This document shows, one piece after another, positions 1-9,061 of a stretch of DNA of 64,000 bases. The DNA is from Pseudoprevotella muciniphila. GTDB taxonomy: Bacteria; Bacteroidota; Bacteroidia; Bacteroidales; Bacteroidaceae. The stretch covers positions 2,046,001 to 2,110,000 of the forward strand of contig NZ_CP033459.1 of assembly GCF_003265305.2 (NCBI RefSeq), written 5' to 3'. The position numbers and the translations under genes were made by a program. Position 1 is the stretch's first letter, and the number at the start of each line of letters is the position of its first letter. Under the pieces are notes generated by a model. That model had not been told where the DNA came from. It ran no database searches and saw only the letters and a list, made by a program, of their open reading frames with translations.

Positions 1-2
1 AA

Positions 3-1394
3 GGCTGGAAATTGAGTTACAGCAACACGGCAGGTATGTATATCATCAGTAGCGATGCCGTACAACTCAACCAAACTAACCTGTTAGGCACCCCCATCTA
101 CAACTGGAGTGCGGGAGGCACAGGCACCGACCGCGACGACGCAGGATGCCAGTTCACCATCAAATATGTAGCGATGACTGTGCCCGCTGACACTACCACT
201 ACTCCAGACACTACAATGGCACCCGTTTATACATACAACACACAACGCGGTGCACTCTATGCCAATGGGGCCAGCACGGCAGTGAACAAAAGCGGTGCAA
301 ACGAGGACGATCCCACCTATCATTGGGGCATTGTGGAATACAAGGACAAAAAGTACATTTTTAGTGTATCTGAAAAGGCTTTCCTTTCTAAGAAAGTGGG
401 AATGAACAGCGGAGCAAACTCCATCCTGACGATAGATGCCATCGATGCCATCAATTTTGCAGAATCGGGCAATGCTGATTATCCCGATTTCCTGTCAGTA
501 ACACAAAGTGGAGCCACCTACTACCTCAACATGACCTCCGATCCGGGCGATTTACGTATTGATTCGTGGAGCACGAAAGATGTTGGAAACCGTGTGAAGT
601 TCGGAGAAGTGGAAGGTGTGCTGTACAACGAGGCGGAAGCCATTGCCATATTGAAAGAATTCCTCGGCGAGACGACAGACCCTGAAGATCCTAAAGTGCC
701 ACCATATACCGCAGCAGCAGAATATGCCTATACACTCGACGGCACATCGCCCATAGAACTCACAGGACCACTCGCCGAAACACTCCTCGACATGGAGAGC
801 GGAACAGTGTTCATCTCTTTCACACCTGCCACCACGACAAACAGGCAAATCCTCCTTGCTGCATGCAATTACACCAATTCTGCATTCTTCGGAGCCATGA
901 TGAACGGCGGAAAACTCGCCGTGAACGAAACATCCACCGACGGTGCGGAAGGATGGTACACCCGCGGAACTGCAGTAACAGCAAATCAACAGCACGCTGT
1001 AGCACTGACATTCAATAAATCCACCGGTATATATACCTACTACACCAATGGCGCATCGAACGGCACGATAACGCTCCCTTCAGGAAACTATCAAGCCAAT
1101 TTCTTCGGAACAGGCAACTTCAGCCAAATCTTCCTTGGAGGAGCAAAACTTTCCAATAACGCCAACATGAACCCCTTCACCGGAAAAATCAACGACATAC
1201 AGGTATGGACAGAAATCCTTGATGCCGAAACCGTGGCAATGATTCAAGCCCGCAACCTCGACGACCTGCCCACGGCAATCAGCACAACTGTCGTCAATAA
1301 TCCTTCAGAAACCATCTACGACCTCACCGGCAGACAAATCAGAAAACCCGCGAGAGGCATATACATCGCAGGTGGTAAGAAATTCATTCGGTAA
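3..1394 (+). CDS. Secreted lectin-like protein with C-terminal sorting tail (5' partial)
   Basis: The reading frame is open to the window edge, so the N-terminus is missing. The TTG at position 12 is not a convincing start. Roughly the last 230 residues before the tail look like a concanavalin/LamG or CBM40-type beta-sandwich: an 'FISF' strand early, and 'FTGKINDIQVW' followed by 'LDAETV' at the end, a typical closing motif of such domains. The final 25 residues (IYDLTGRQI...GIYIAGGKKFIR) match the short C-terminal tail found on exported Prevotella/Bacteroides proteins (Por_Secre_tail type). The protein is therefore probably secreted or surface-attached. A sialidase or other glycan-acting enzyme is possible, but the catalytic part is not in the window. 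The same type of tail occurs on the protein at 21727-22338. Confidence 0.75.
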   Translation, partial: GWKLSYSNTAGMYIISSDAVQLNQTNLLGTPIYNWSAGGTGTDRDDAGCQFTIKYVAMTVPADTTTTPDTTMAPVYTYNTQRGALYANGASTAVNKSGANEDDPTYHWGIVEYKDKKYIFSVSEKAFLSKKVGMNSGANSILTIDAIDAINFAESGNADYPDFLSVTQSGATYYLNMTSDPGDLRIDSWSTKDVGNRVKFGEVEGVLYNEAEAIAILKEFLGETTDPEDPKVPPYTAAAEYAYTLDGTSPIELTGPLAETLLDMESGTVFISFTPATTTNRQILLAACNYTNSAFFGAMMNGGKLAVNETSTDGAEGWYTRGTAVTANQQHAVALTFNKSTGIYTYYTNGASNGTITLPSGNYQANFFGTGNFSQIFLGGAKLSNNANMNPFTGKINDIQVWTEILDAETVAMIQARNLDDLPTAISTTVVNNPSETIYDLTGRQIRKPARGIYIAGGKKFIR

Positions 1395-1450
1395 GAAAAT
1401 TTTTAATTGTTTGTTACATTAGACTGGTTATACATTTACAACGAAATGTT

Positions 1451-1507
1451 ACAGCCGTAAAATTTACAGCCATAAGTTTACAGCCATAAATTTATAGCTG
1501 TAAAATT
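1451..1507. repeat. 14-bp tandem repeat between convergent genes
   Basis: Four units (15, 14, 14 and 14 bp) of the pattern ACAGCCATAAATTT lie between the converging ends of the lectin-like gene and DUF2442. The outer units can pair (TTTACAGC with GCTGTAAA), so the array may also act as a bidirectional terminator. That role is inferred. Confidence 0.6.
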
Positions 1508-1754
1508 ACGCCGTCACCCCCAACTCGTATAGTCTTTCAGGCGCGAAGTCCACACCATTGTACCATTCCAGTGTCCAGTCGGTAAGGGCGAATTGGACAA
1601 ACTTGCTGTGGTCGAGCAACTGTTCGCGGAGTTTTCCTGTTAACAGCGGCCTGAAATCGACTATGCGTCGCTCACCGTTGCTAAACTCTAGTACCATTGT
1701 GTAGTCGTGCAGGTATTCCACATCGACCACTCTGAGCAATTCCTGGTTTTCCAT
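1506..1754 (-). CDS. DUF2442 domain-containing protein
   Basis: This 82-residue protein has the DUF2442 pattern: an N-terminal 'DVEYLHDYTMVLEFSNGERRIVD' hairpin, an 'RPLL' turn, then 'F....LTDWTLEWYNGVDFAPERLY'. Function is unknown. DUF2442 genes very often sit beside DUF4160 genes, as here (23 bp downstream of DUF4160 on the same strand), and the pair is usually suspected to be a toxin-antitoxin-like or mobile small-gene module. No catalytic residues can be assigned. Confidence 0.85.
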   Translation of the reverse strand: MENQELLRVVDVEYLHDYTMVLEFSNGERRIVDFRPLLTGKLREQLLDHSKFVQFALTDWTLEWYNGVDFAPERLYELGVTA

Positions 1755-1777
1755 CTTCGTGATTTTTAAAAGGTTGA

Positions 1778-1996
1778 TTATCTTAAAGGGTCAATGGGCA
1801 ATGCTTCTTCCCCATTCTGTAGGCGTGTCCAGTTCGCCATAAGTTCGTCGTGGTGCTCGTCCATCCACTCAAACACCTTCTTAAGTGCTTTGCGAGGCAG
1901 TTCGCCCTTAACCACCCCTTTGTTGATGGTTACGGTGCAACGATAGTCACCGTAACGCACATGGAAATCAGGTGGATTGTGATCATCGCCAAACAT
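1778..1996 (-). CDS. DUF4160 domain-containing protein, N-terminus lost to a frameshift
   Basis: The 72-residue frame contains the family signature FGDDHNPPDFHVRYG and a C-terminal helix. DUF4160 proteins normally begin about a dozen residues earlier with a sequence like MPEISRFFGIII. That stretch is present upstream: an ATG at 2034-2032 reads M-P-E-I, and from about 2020 the main frame reads S-R-F-F-G-I-I-I-A-M-F. The two parts are out of frame by one missing base (ATG CCA GAA ATA then GC AGA where AGC AGA is expected). The gene is thus either a recent single-base frameshift, an assembly error, or translated from the internal ATG at 1996. It pairs with DUF2442 downstream. Confidence 0.75.
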   Translation of the reverse strand: MFGDDHNPPDFHVRYGDYRCTVTINKGVVKGELPRKALKKVFEWMDEHHDELMANWTRLQNGEEALPIDPLR

Positions 1997-2179
1997 GGCT
2001 ATGATGATACCGAAGAATCTGCTATTTCTGGCATTATCTCTTTCGCTTTTATTCTATCGATGCAAAAACAACAAATTTCTGCAAAATGAGAGGAAGATTC
2101 CAACTCTTTGAATCAACAATTATATATAAACAGCAATAAAAATATTCCCTGTTTTGTTTGCAGAGTCAAAGTTCTACCC

Positions 2180-2187
2180 TAAATTTG
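2180..2187 (+). promoter_or_regulatory. Promoter -7 element TAAATTTG for the AAA ATPase
   Basis: This exact match to the Bacteroidetes TAnnTTTG element lies 123 bp before the ATPase ATG. Transcription would start near 2194, which puts all three palindromes inside the 5' leader. Confidence 0.5.
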
Positions 2188-2198
2188 CACCCAGAAAG

Positions 2199-2282
2199 TG
2201 TAAATCACGTTTTACATATCTGTACGTGAATTGTAAATCGCCTTTTACACATTTCATGGATAAGTGTAAATTGCCTTTTGCA
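2199..2282. repeat. Three phased 18-bp palindromes in the ATPase leader
   Basis: Copies are TGTAAATCACGTTTTACA (2199-2216), TGTAAATCGCCTTTTACA (2232-2249) and TGTAAATTGCCTTTTGCA (2265-2282). Starts are spaced exactly 33 bp apart, with unrelated 15-bp spacers. Each is an inverted repeat TGTAAA-n6-TTTACA. The last ends 28 bp before the ATPase start. They could be DNA operators bound on one helix face or a row of small RNA hairpins. The spacers are too short for a CRISPR array. Confidence 0.8.
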
Positions 2283-2310
2283 CATCCTGTGAATTTAAGT
2301 ATAAAAGAAT

Positions 2311-3516
2311 ATGGAAAAGTTATTCGAACGCCACGACATCTACCTCTCTGAAGTACCAATGGGTTACGTCAGAGACTTCATGCACCTCATCCATTGGGAT
2401 TCACGTCTCGTTATTGTTAAGGGGCCTAAAGGAGTTGGTAAGTCCACTCTTCTGTTACAATACATCAAGAAGAACTTTGAACCCGATGACCGTCATGTGC
2501 TTTATTGTTCTGCAGATACTGGCTATTTTGCTACTCACACCATTGTTGATTTGGCAGATAAGTTTGTCAAGCGAGGTGGTCAGTGGCTCTTCCTCGACGA
2601 AGTGCATAAATACGAAGGGTGGAGTCGTGAAATCAAGGAAATTTATGACCTCTATCCCAAGTTGCATATAGTGCTCAGTGGTTCGTCGCTCATACAGATT
2701 AACGATGGGCAGGCAGACTTGTCTCGGCGCATGTTGCGCTATGATATGCCAGGTCTTTCGTTCCGCGAATTCCTTAAATTCGACAAGGGAATAGACATTG
2801 AAGCCGTTACTTTAGGCACCCTGTTGGAATCCCCCAATATGTTTTGTTCGCACGTCCGTTCCTTATGCCATCCGTTAGAGCATTTCGGCCGTTATCTGCA
2901 ATATGGTTACTATCCCTTTTATTTCGAAAACAAAAGAGCGTATTATCGTCATATAGAAGATGTCGTTAACTACATCATTGACGTAGAACTGACTAAACAT
3001 CGTAACATAGAAGTAGGTAATACCCGTAGTCTGAAGGCCTTGTTACAAGTCATTTCGCAAATGACGCCCTACGAGGTAGATATAGCCAAACTGTCGAAAG
3101 CCACAGGCATATCACGCCCCTCTACGCTGAAATACCTGACGCACATGGAGGAGGCATGTCTCATTCACCGGCTTTTCACGGACTTAAAACGTGTAACAGA
3201 CCTTCAGAAGCCCGATAAAATCTATCTGGACAACTCAAATCTGCTCTATGCACTATGCCCACAAAGACCTGAGATTGGCACCGTTCGCGAGGCCTTTTTT
3301 GCCAACCAGTTGGTATCGGCTGGGCATACCGTGGAATATGCAGGCTATAAGAAAGGCGACTTCTGTATTGATGGTAATACGGTGATAGAGGTTGGTGGAG
3401 CCGATAAAGGCTTTAGCCAACTGGCAGGAAATAATCTTTCCTTTGTGGCAGCAGACGACATAGAGTCTGCCTCAATGAGGAAAATTCCTCTTTGGGCCTT
3501 CGGCTTCCTGTATTAA
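2311..3516 (+). CDS. AAA family ATPase (AAA_14/DUF4143-like)
   Basis: This is a 401-residue cytosolic P-loop ATPase. Walker A is GPKGVGKST at residues 38-46, Walker B is WLFLDE at 92-97, and the sensor segment VLSGSS is near 121-126. A winged-helix segment follows (about 235-290, 'VDIAKLSKATGISRPSTLKYL'). The C-terminal part has 'GDFCIDGNTVIEVGGADK', resembling the PD-(D/E)XK-like end of DUF4143 proteins. Members are multi-copy in Bacteroidetes and archaea, and their substrate is unknown. Phased palindromes upstream suggest dedicated or autogenous regulation (inference). A related but distinct ATPase lies at 34219-35463. IS30 has inserted downstream. Confidence 0.85.
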   Translation: MEKLFERHDIYLSEVPMGYVRDFMHLIHWDSRLVIVKGPKGVGKSTLLLQYIKKNFEPDDRHVLYCSADTGYFATHTIVDLADKFVKRGGQWLFLDEVHKYEGWSREIKEIYDLYPKLHIVLSGSSLIQINDGQADLSRRMLRYDMPGLSFREFLKFDKGIDIEAVTLGTLLESPNMFCSHVRSLCHPLEHFGRYLQYGYYPFYFENKRAYYRHIEDVVNYIIDVELTKHRNIEVGNTRSLKALLQVISQMTPYEVDIAKLSKATGISRPSTLKYLTHMEEACLIHRLFTDLKRVTDLQKPDKIYLDNSNLLYALCPQRPEIGTVREAFFANQLVSAGHTVEYAGYKKGDFCIDGNTVIEVGGADKGFSQLAGNNLSFVAADDIESASMRKIPLWAFGFLY

Positions 3517-3703
3517 CGTGAGTTCGGTAATTCCAGCTAAAGCAGTCTGAGGCGGACGTAACAACACAAGCAAGGATAAAACCTTTGTTTTGCTCAGGAC
3601 GTTATGCATTCTTAAATTCAAATAAGAAGTGCAAGACTCGTCCTGTGGGATTCACTGATTGAAAGGTAAGTCAGAGACATCAAGTAGCAACATAAAAGCA
3701 AAA

Positions 3704-3721
3704 GGGAGATTTTCATCTCCC
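3704..3721 (+). terminator. Hairpin shielding the IS30 transposase
   Basis: GGGAGA-TTTTCA-TCTCCC forms a perfect short stem just inside the left end of the element, upstream of the transposase promoter (TACTTTTG, 3732-3739). Such hairpins commonly block read-through transcription from outside an insertion sequence. No T-run follows. Confidence 0.45.
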
Positions 3722-3747
3722 TGAGATTAACTACTTTTGTGTTGCAT

Positions 3748-4695
3748 ATGAAATATAAACAGCTAACCTCGCAGCAAAGGTACACAATCCAGAACGGATT
3801 AAAGCAAGGATTGACCAAAAAGATGATCGCCGCCCTCATAGAGGTGAACGAAAGCACCCTTTACAGGGAAATCCATCGAAATGGCGGTGCCAAGGTTTAT
3901 AATGCAGAAAAGGCACAGCGCGAAGCAGACCGCCGCAAGACGCGTCTTCAGAAACCGCGAAGATTCACACACGCCCTTAAGCGGGAAGTCATAAGTCTGC
4001 TGCAAAAGAAATGGTCGCCCGAACAGATATGCGGGTATATAAAGAGACAAGGGCGCGAATGCGTCTCCCATGAAACAATATACGCATTCATCAGAACCGA
4101 CAGGAAGTGCGGAGGGATGCTTTGGAAACTCTGCCGTCACGCAATGAAGAAGCGACGGAAGACAGACAAGGGAAAACGGATTCCCATAAAAGACCGCGTG
4201 AGTATAGACCTTAGGCCGGAAGAGGCAGACGGCACGCGTTTCGGAGATTGGGAAATGGACACCATAGTCGGTAAGGATGGGAAAGGAGCGCTAGTTACAC
4301 TCTACGAGAGACGTACTGGATATGGGATGGTCAAAAGGCTGCCTGATGGAAAAGAGGCAAAAGGCGTGGAAGAAGCAGTATACAGAATGTTGATTCCTTA
4401 CAAGAAACAAGTACTCACTATTACTACAGATAATGGAACAGAGTTCGCCAGGCATAGTCAATTGGCAAAGAAACTCTCCACGAAAATCTTTTTTGCACAC
4501 CCTTATAGCTCATGGGAAAAGGGAGGTGTAGAAAACTACAACAAACTCGTCAGACAATATATACCTAAGGGAACGAATTTAGAACAATACACAGACAAAT
4601 ATCTTATGGAAGTACAAAAGCAAATTAACAGCAGACCAAGAAAAAAACTCAACTTTAATAACCCAAAAAACGAATTTTACAAACTTTTAGACTAA
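3748..4695 (+). CDS. IS30 family transposase
   Basis: The protein is 315 residues from the ATG at 3748. An in-frame GTG at 3739 overlaps the -7 promoter element, so the downstream ATG is preferred and the mRNA would be nearly leaderless. An N-terminal helix-turn-helix (about residues 5-45, 'LTSQQRYTIQNGLKQGLTKKMIAALI') is followed by an rve-type DDE integrase core. Catalytic residues are D171 (WEMD), D228 (TTDNGTEF) and E262 (GGVENYN), with the D-x33-E spacing expected for IS30. No internal stop or frameshift is seen. Confidence 0.93.
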   Translation: MKYKQLTSQQRYTIQNGLKQGLTKKMIAALIEVNESTLYREIHRNGGAKVYNAEKAQREADRRKTRLQKPRRFTHALKREVISLLQKKWSPEQICGYIKRQGRECVSHETIYAFIRTDRKCGGMLWKLCRHAMKKRRKTDKGKRIPIKDRVSIDLRPEEADGTRFGDWEMDTIVGKDGKGALVTLYERRTGYGMVKRLPDGKEAKGVEEAVYRMLIPYKKQVLTITTDNGTEFARHSQLAKKLSTKIFFAHPYSSWEKGGVENYNKLVRQYIPKGTNLEQYTDKYLMEVQKQINSRPRKKLNFNNPKNEFYKLLD

Positions 4696-4781
4696 TATTG
4701 CACTTGCTACTTGAATCTACGATTGAACTCTCAATTCTATATAAATTCCCAATCTGGTGCACCCATTCAAGGGAAAATTGC

Positions 4782-4789
4782 TAATTTTG
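4782..4789 (+). promoter_or_regulatory. Promoter -7 element TAATTTTG and structured leader of ahcY
   Basis: The element gives a leader of about 90 nt. The leader can form CCTATA...TATAGG (4795-4821) and a small GGTG...CACC stem further on. It does not match any SAM or SAH riboswitch I recognise. Confidence 0.5.
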
Positions 4790-4887
4790 CAGGTCCTATA
4801 TGTTTATAAATTATTCTATAGGGCTGAAGCGGTGCGAAGGTGCGCGTAAACACCTGAAACAGAAACAAATAAAAACAAACTATAAAA

Positions 4888-6306
4888 ATGAAAGAACAAC
4901 TTTTTTCTGCGCTGCCTTATAAGGTGGCTGACATGACACTTTGCGACTTTGGACGTAAGGAAATAGAAATTGCAGAACACGAAATGCCAGGTCTGATGGC
5001 GCTGCGCGAGAAGTATGGTGCTGAAAAACCGCTTGCAGGTGCGCGTGTGATGGGCTCGCTCCACATGACGATTCAGACGGCTGTGCTCATAGAGACTCTC
5101 GTAGCCCTCGGCGCAGAGGTGCGCTGGTGTTCATGCAACATCTATTCCACTCAGGATCATGCAGCAGCAGCCATAGCCCAGACGGGCGTAGGCGTGTATG
5201 CTTGGAAAGGCGAGAGCCTTGCAGACTATTGGTGGTGTACGCTCCAGGCGCTGAATTTCGGCGAAAAGGGTATGCCCAACCTGATTGTGGACGATGGTGG
5301 CGATGCCACACTGATGATTCACCTCGGGGTGCAGGCAGAAAAAGACCCCGCCGTGCTCGACACGCCAAGCGGCAGTGGCGACGAGGAAGAACTCAAGAAT
5401 ATCATCAAGGCAGTCCTCGCCGAACGCCCCGACTTCTTCAGCACGCTCGCAGCCAGCATACGCGGCGTGAGCGAAGAAACAACCACGGGTGTGCACCGTC
5501 TCTACCAGATGATGGAGCGCGGAGAATTGCTCTTCCCGGCATTCAACGTGAACGACTCCGTAACCAAGTCGAAGTTCGATAACCTCTACGGCTGCCGCGA
5601 GAGCCTCGCCGACGGCATCAAACGCGCCACCGACGTGATGATAGCAGGCAAGACATGTGTTGTAGCAGGCTATGGCGAAGTGGGAAAAGGCTGCGCACAG
5701 TCCATGCGTTCATACGGTGCCCGCGTCATCGTAACAGAAATCGACCCCATCTGCGCACTTCAGGCTGCCATGGAAGGCTATGAAGTGCTTACCATGGAAG
5801 AAGCAGCACCCCTTGGCAATATCTTCGTAACTACTACGGGTAACATCGATGTCATCACCACCGAACACATGAAAGTGATGCCCGACCAAGCCATCGTGTG
5901 CAACATCGGGCACTTCGACAGCGAAATACAGGTGGAAGCCCTCAAGAACCTGCCTGGCATCAAAGCCACTAACGTGAAACCACAGGTAGATTCATACCTC
6001 TTCCCCGACGGACACCGCATCACCCTCTTGGCAGACGGCAGACTCGTGAACCTTGGTTGCGCTACGGGACATCCCTCGTTCGTCATGTCAAACTCCTTCA
6101 CCAACCAGACCCTCGCACAGATGGCGCTTTGGAAGAAACAATATGAAGTGGGAGTGTATCGCCTGCCTAAAGAACTCGACGAAGAAGTGGCACGCTTGCA
6201 TCTGGAACGCATCGGTGTTCACCTTACAAAACTCACTCAAGAACAAGCCGACTACATCGGTGTACCTGTGGAAGGACCGTACAAGGCAGAACACTATCGC
6301 TATTGA
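4888..6306 (+). CDS. ahcY: Adenosylhomocysteinase (S-adenosyl-L-homocysteine hydrolase)
   Basis: The enzyme hydrolyses S-adenosylhomocysteine to adenosine and homocysteine in the cytosol, using tightly bound NAD+, and so clears the by-product of methylation. At 472 residues it is of normal length. Family landmarks are '[12 protein letters not shown]' and '[16 protein letters not shown]' in the substrate domain, 'VDDGGD' near residue 134, '[21 protein letters not shown]', the NAD-binding GYGEVGKG at 261-268, '[10 protein letters not shown]' and the C-terminal lysine/tyrosine signature KAEHYRY. It heads a probable operon with yfhO (51-bp gap) and DUF4359, ending at the hairpin at 9550. Confidence 0.97.
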   Translation: MKEQLFSALPYKVADMTLCDFGRKEIEIAEHEMPGLMALREKYGAEKPLAGARVMGSLHMTIQTAVLIETLVALGAEVRWCSCNIYSTQDHAAAAIAQTGVGVYAWKGESLADYWWCTLQALNFGEKGMPNLIVDDGGDATLMIHLGVQAEKDPAVLDTPSGSGDEEELKNIIKAVLAERPDFFSTLAASIRGVSEETTTGVHRLYQMMERGELLFPAFNVNDSVTKSKFDNLYGCRESLADGIKRATDVMIAGKTCVVAGYGEVGKGCAQSMRSYGARVIVTEIDPICALQAAMEGYEVLTMEEAAPLGNIFVTTTGNIDVITTEHMKVMPDQAIVCNIGHFDSEIQVEALKNLPGIKATNVKPQVDSYLFPDGHRITLLADGRLVNLGCATGHPSFVMSNSFTNQTLAQMALWKKQYEVGVYRLPKELDEEVARLHLERIGVHLTKLTQEQADYIGVPVEGPYKAEHYRY

Positions 6307-6357
6307 TTACGAAAAGCGGAGAAGTAATTAAAAAGAAACATAACAACAGAAATCATA

Positions 6358-9039
6358 ATGAACAAAGTAACATCTCGCCCAGTTGAGGGTGGTTGGTTAG
6401 GATTGCTCAGGCAGTCATGGCCTGATGCACTCTGTGTAGTGCTATTTCTCGTCATCAGTTTCGCCTATTTCATGACGCCGATAAGCCAAGGCCTTGTTCT
6501 TGGTGGCGATGACCACACTGGAGGCGTCGGAATGGCGCATGAACACGCGGAGTATCATGAGCGTACAGGAGAAATAACACGATGGACAAACAGTGTCTTC
6601 GGCGGTATGCCAACGTATCAGATAGCACCGTCTTACGATTCAACATCTGCACTCGGGACGATACAGAAAATATACCAGTTGGGCACAACGGGCGTGCTGA
6701 GTTACACGTTCCTCTTTTTGCTCGGATTCTACATCCTGTTGCGTGCATTCAATTTCAAGCCCTATCTTGCAGCATTGGGCTCAATCCTTTGGGCGTTTTC
6801 GTCCTACTTCATGATTATCATCCTTGCAGGGCACATCTGGAAGGTGCTTGCACTTTGCTTCATACCGCCTACGATAGGTGGACTCATTCTGTGCTATAGA
6901 GGAAAATACCTCTGGGGTGGGGCAGTTACAGCGCTCTTCACGGCATTGCAAGTAACCTCGAACCACGTGCAGATGTCCTACTATTTCATTTTCGTCATGC
7001 TGGCAATAGTAGTGGCATACGGCATCGCGGCATTCCTGCCAAAGAAGGATGCAACTGACGATTATGGGATGATTCTTTCGCCAAAATCATGGCTGAAGGC
7101 TACGGGAATAATCATTGTTGCAGGTATGATAGGTGTGTTGGCGAATGTGTCGAACCTCTATCACACGTATGAGTATCAGAAACATTCCATGCGCGGTGGA
7201 TCGGAACTCAAACAGGCAGCACCGGAAAAAGCGGATGCAAAGACTGATGCAAAGGCGGCTGAAAAAACTACCGAAACGACACGCAGCGGACTCTCCACCG
7301 AGTACATCACACAGTGGAGTTATGGTATAAACGAGTCGCTCACACTTCTCATTCCTGAAGTTTCTGGTGGCAGTTCGGCAGAGAGTATCCTCGACAAAGT
7401 GCCTGAAGCTCAAGAGAACATGAACTTTATGGGAGGTCTGCAGAGCATACAGCAAGCAGCTGGTCCGCAGGCAGCCAGTGCGTTCCTCCCAAGTTACTGG
7501 GGAGAACAGCCAGGCACGTCGGGACCGGTCTATGTCGGTGCCATCGTGTGCCTGCTCTTCATTCTCGGCATATTCTATGTGCGCGGACCGATGAAGTGGG
7601 CACTCCTTGCAGCAACGATCATTTCGTTCTTCTTCGCATGGGGAAAGAATTCCATGGCACTCACGCAGTTCTTCATCGACAACCTGCCGCTCTATAATAA
7701 GTTCCGCGCAGTAAGTTCGGCACTCGTCATAGCCGAATTCACAATGCCTTTGCTCGGTATCCTGGCGTTGGCACGTTTCATCAAGGAGCCCGACTTGCTC
7801 AGGCGCAAACCATTTGGCATGTATATAGCCATCGCAGTGACAGTTGGTATCTGCTTATTGTTGTATGTGGCACCAGGCGTTTATGGCGATTGTATCAACA
7901 GCACACAGAAGGATATCATTGGTCAACTCTCAAATGCAGGAATCATTGAGTCCACTTCTTTCTCGGCTGCCCTGTCCAGCATACACCATAGTTTGCTTGC
8001 AAAATCGGCAGGACGATCGCTTTTCCTTGTGTTGCTTGGAGCAGCAGTGGTATATATCTATTCACGCGGTTGGATAAAACATTGGATGATGTGTGGAGCG
8101 CTTGCGCTATTATGCCTTGCAGACCTTTGGATGGTGGACAAAAAATACCTCAACGATGAATCTTTCAGTGATCCAATGATGGTGGAAGACGAAACCACAC
8201 AAAAGCCTGCTGCATACGATGAAATACTCGCAGACCAATCGAACTATCGTGTTGCCGACGTTAGTAGAGGATTGAGCAATACGTTCAACAACAATCAAGC
8301 CAGTTATTGGTTCAAAAATATCGGTGGCTATAGCCCTGCGAAGATGCAGCGCTATCAGGAACTCATCGACCGCTACATCGGCAATGAACTCGCCACATTC
8401 GACAATGCGGCGAAGCAACTCGGCGACCACCTCGATGCCGTAAACATCGACAGCCTCTTCCCCGTGCTCAATATGCTCAACATGAAGTATGCCGTTGTGG
8501 CAGACTCCACCGGTACGGCGCAGATGAAGGTGAAGAACCCATACGCCAACGGCAACGGTTGGTTTGTCAACAAACTGCAGTTCGTGAAAGATGCCGATGC
8601 TGAATTGTCAGCACTCAGCAAACTCGACACGAAGCACATCGCCGTGGCAGACGAATCATTCAAGGCGCAACTCGACGGTACACCGCTCGACTCCGGTACG
8701 GTGAAACTCGACAAGTACGAGCCTAACGAACTCGACTATACCATCTGCAGCGCGAAGGGTGGAGTAGTGGTGCTCTCAGAAATCTACTATCCGGGATGGA
8801 CAGCCACGCTCGACGGACAGCCCGTTGAAATAGGGCGTGTCAACTATGTTCTGAGAGCACTGAAGGTAACACCCGGACAGCATAAGTTGCACCTCGAATT
8901 CAAACCCGCTTCCATAGCAAAGACCGACACAGTGGCTTACATCGCTCTGGCGCTCACCATCATAGCCTTCATGGCAGGGCTGTTCTTTAACATAAAGGGA
9001 AAGGTGATTAAACCTAAGGGGCAGGATAATGTCAAATGA
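6358..9039 (+). CDS. YfhO family integral membrane protein
   Basis: This 893-residue polytopic membrane protein has a short cytosolic N-terminus, many hydrophobic segments between about residues 22 and 620, a soluble outside domain (about 630-850) and a last transmembrane helix near 855-875. The pattern ('GGDDHTGGVGMAHEHAEYHERTGEITRWTNSVFGGMPTYQ' region, then the beta-rich 'YYPGWTATLDGQPVEI' end) is that of YfhO proteins. These resemble GT-C glycosyltransferases and have been tied to lipid-linked sugar modification of cell-wall polymers in Firmicutes. The substrate in Bacteroidetes is not known. Charged A/K/E-rich residues around 285-310 form a low-complexity loop. Confidence 0.88.
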   Translation: MNKVTSRPVEGGWLGLLRQSWPDALCVVLFLVISFAYFMTPISQGLVLGGDDHTGGVGMAHEHAEYHERTGEITRWTNSVFGGMPTYQIAPSYDSTSALGTIQKIYQLGTTGVLSYTFLFLLGFYILLRAFNFKPYLAALGSILWAFSSYFMIIILAGHIWKVLALCFIPPTIGGLILCYRGKYLWGGAVTALFTALQVTSNHVQMSYYFIFVMLAIVVAYGIAAFLPKKDATDDYGMILSPKSWLKATGIIIVAGMIGVLANVSNLYHTYEYQKHSMRGGSELKQAAPEKADAKTDAKAAEKTTETTRSGLSTEYITQWSYGINESLTLLIPEVSGGSSAESILDKVPEAQENMNFMGGLQSIQQAAGPQAASAFLPSYWGEQPGTSGPVYVGAIVCLLFILGIFYVRGPMKWALLAATIISFFFAWGKNSMALTQFFIDNLPLYNKFRAVSSALVIAEFTMPLLGILALARFIKEPDLLRRKPFGMYIAIAVTVGICLLLYVAPGVYGDCINSTQKDIIGQLSNAGIIESTSFSAALSSIHHSLLAKSAGRSLFLVLLGAAVVYIYSRGWIKHWMMCGALALLCLADLWMVDKKYLNDESFSDPMMVEDETTQKPAAYDEILADQSNYRVADVSRGLSNTFNNNQASYWFKNIGGYSPAKMQRYQELIDRYIGNELATFDNAAKQLGDHLDAVNIDSLFPVLNMLNMKYAVVADSTGTAQMKVKNPYANGNGWFVNKLQFVKDADAELSALSKLDTKHIAVADESFKAQLDGTPLDSGTVKLDKYEPNELDYTICSAKGGVVVLSEIYYPGWTATLDGQPVEIGRVNYVLRALKVTPGQHKLHLEFKPASIAKTDTVAYIALALTIIAFMAGLFFNIKGKVIKPKGQDNVK

Positions 9040-9061
9040 CATGACATAAAAAGCCTGAATC

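Larger units (their letters stand above)
3680..4714 (+). mobile_element. IS30-family insertion sequence
   Basis: The element contains one transposase gene. Matching ends are TCAAGTAGCAA at 3680-3690 and its inverted copy TTGCTACTTGA at 4704-4714, with weaker A-rich similarity further inward. No clear target duplication could be read, so the outer boundaries are uncertain by a few bases. The transposase is intact and the element could be active. Confidence 0.75.

Noticed and set aside
2199-2282. Possible CRISPR array in front of the AAA ATPase
   Set aside because: The 18-bp repeats with 15-bp spacers are far too short, there are only three units, each unit is an operator-like palindrome, and no cas gene is in the window.
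4796-4887. SAH or SAM riboswitch before ahcY
   Set aside because: Only two weak stems are seen and none of the conserved core sequences of known classes could be found.
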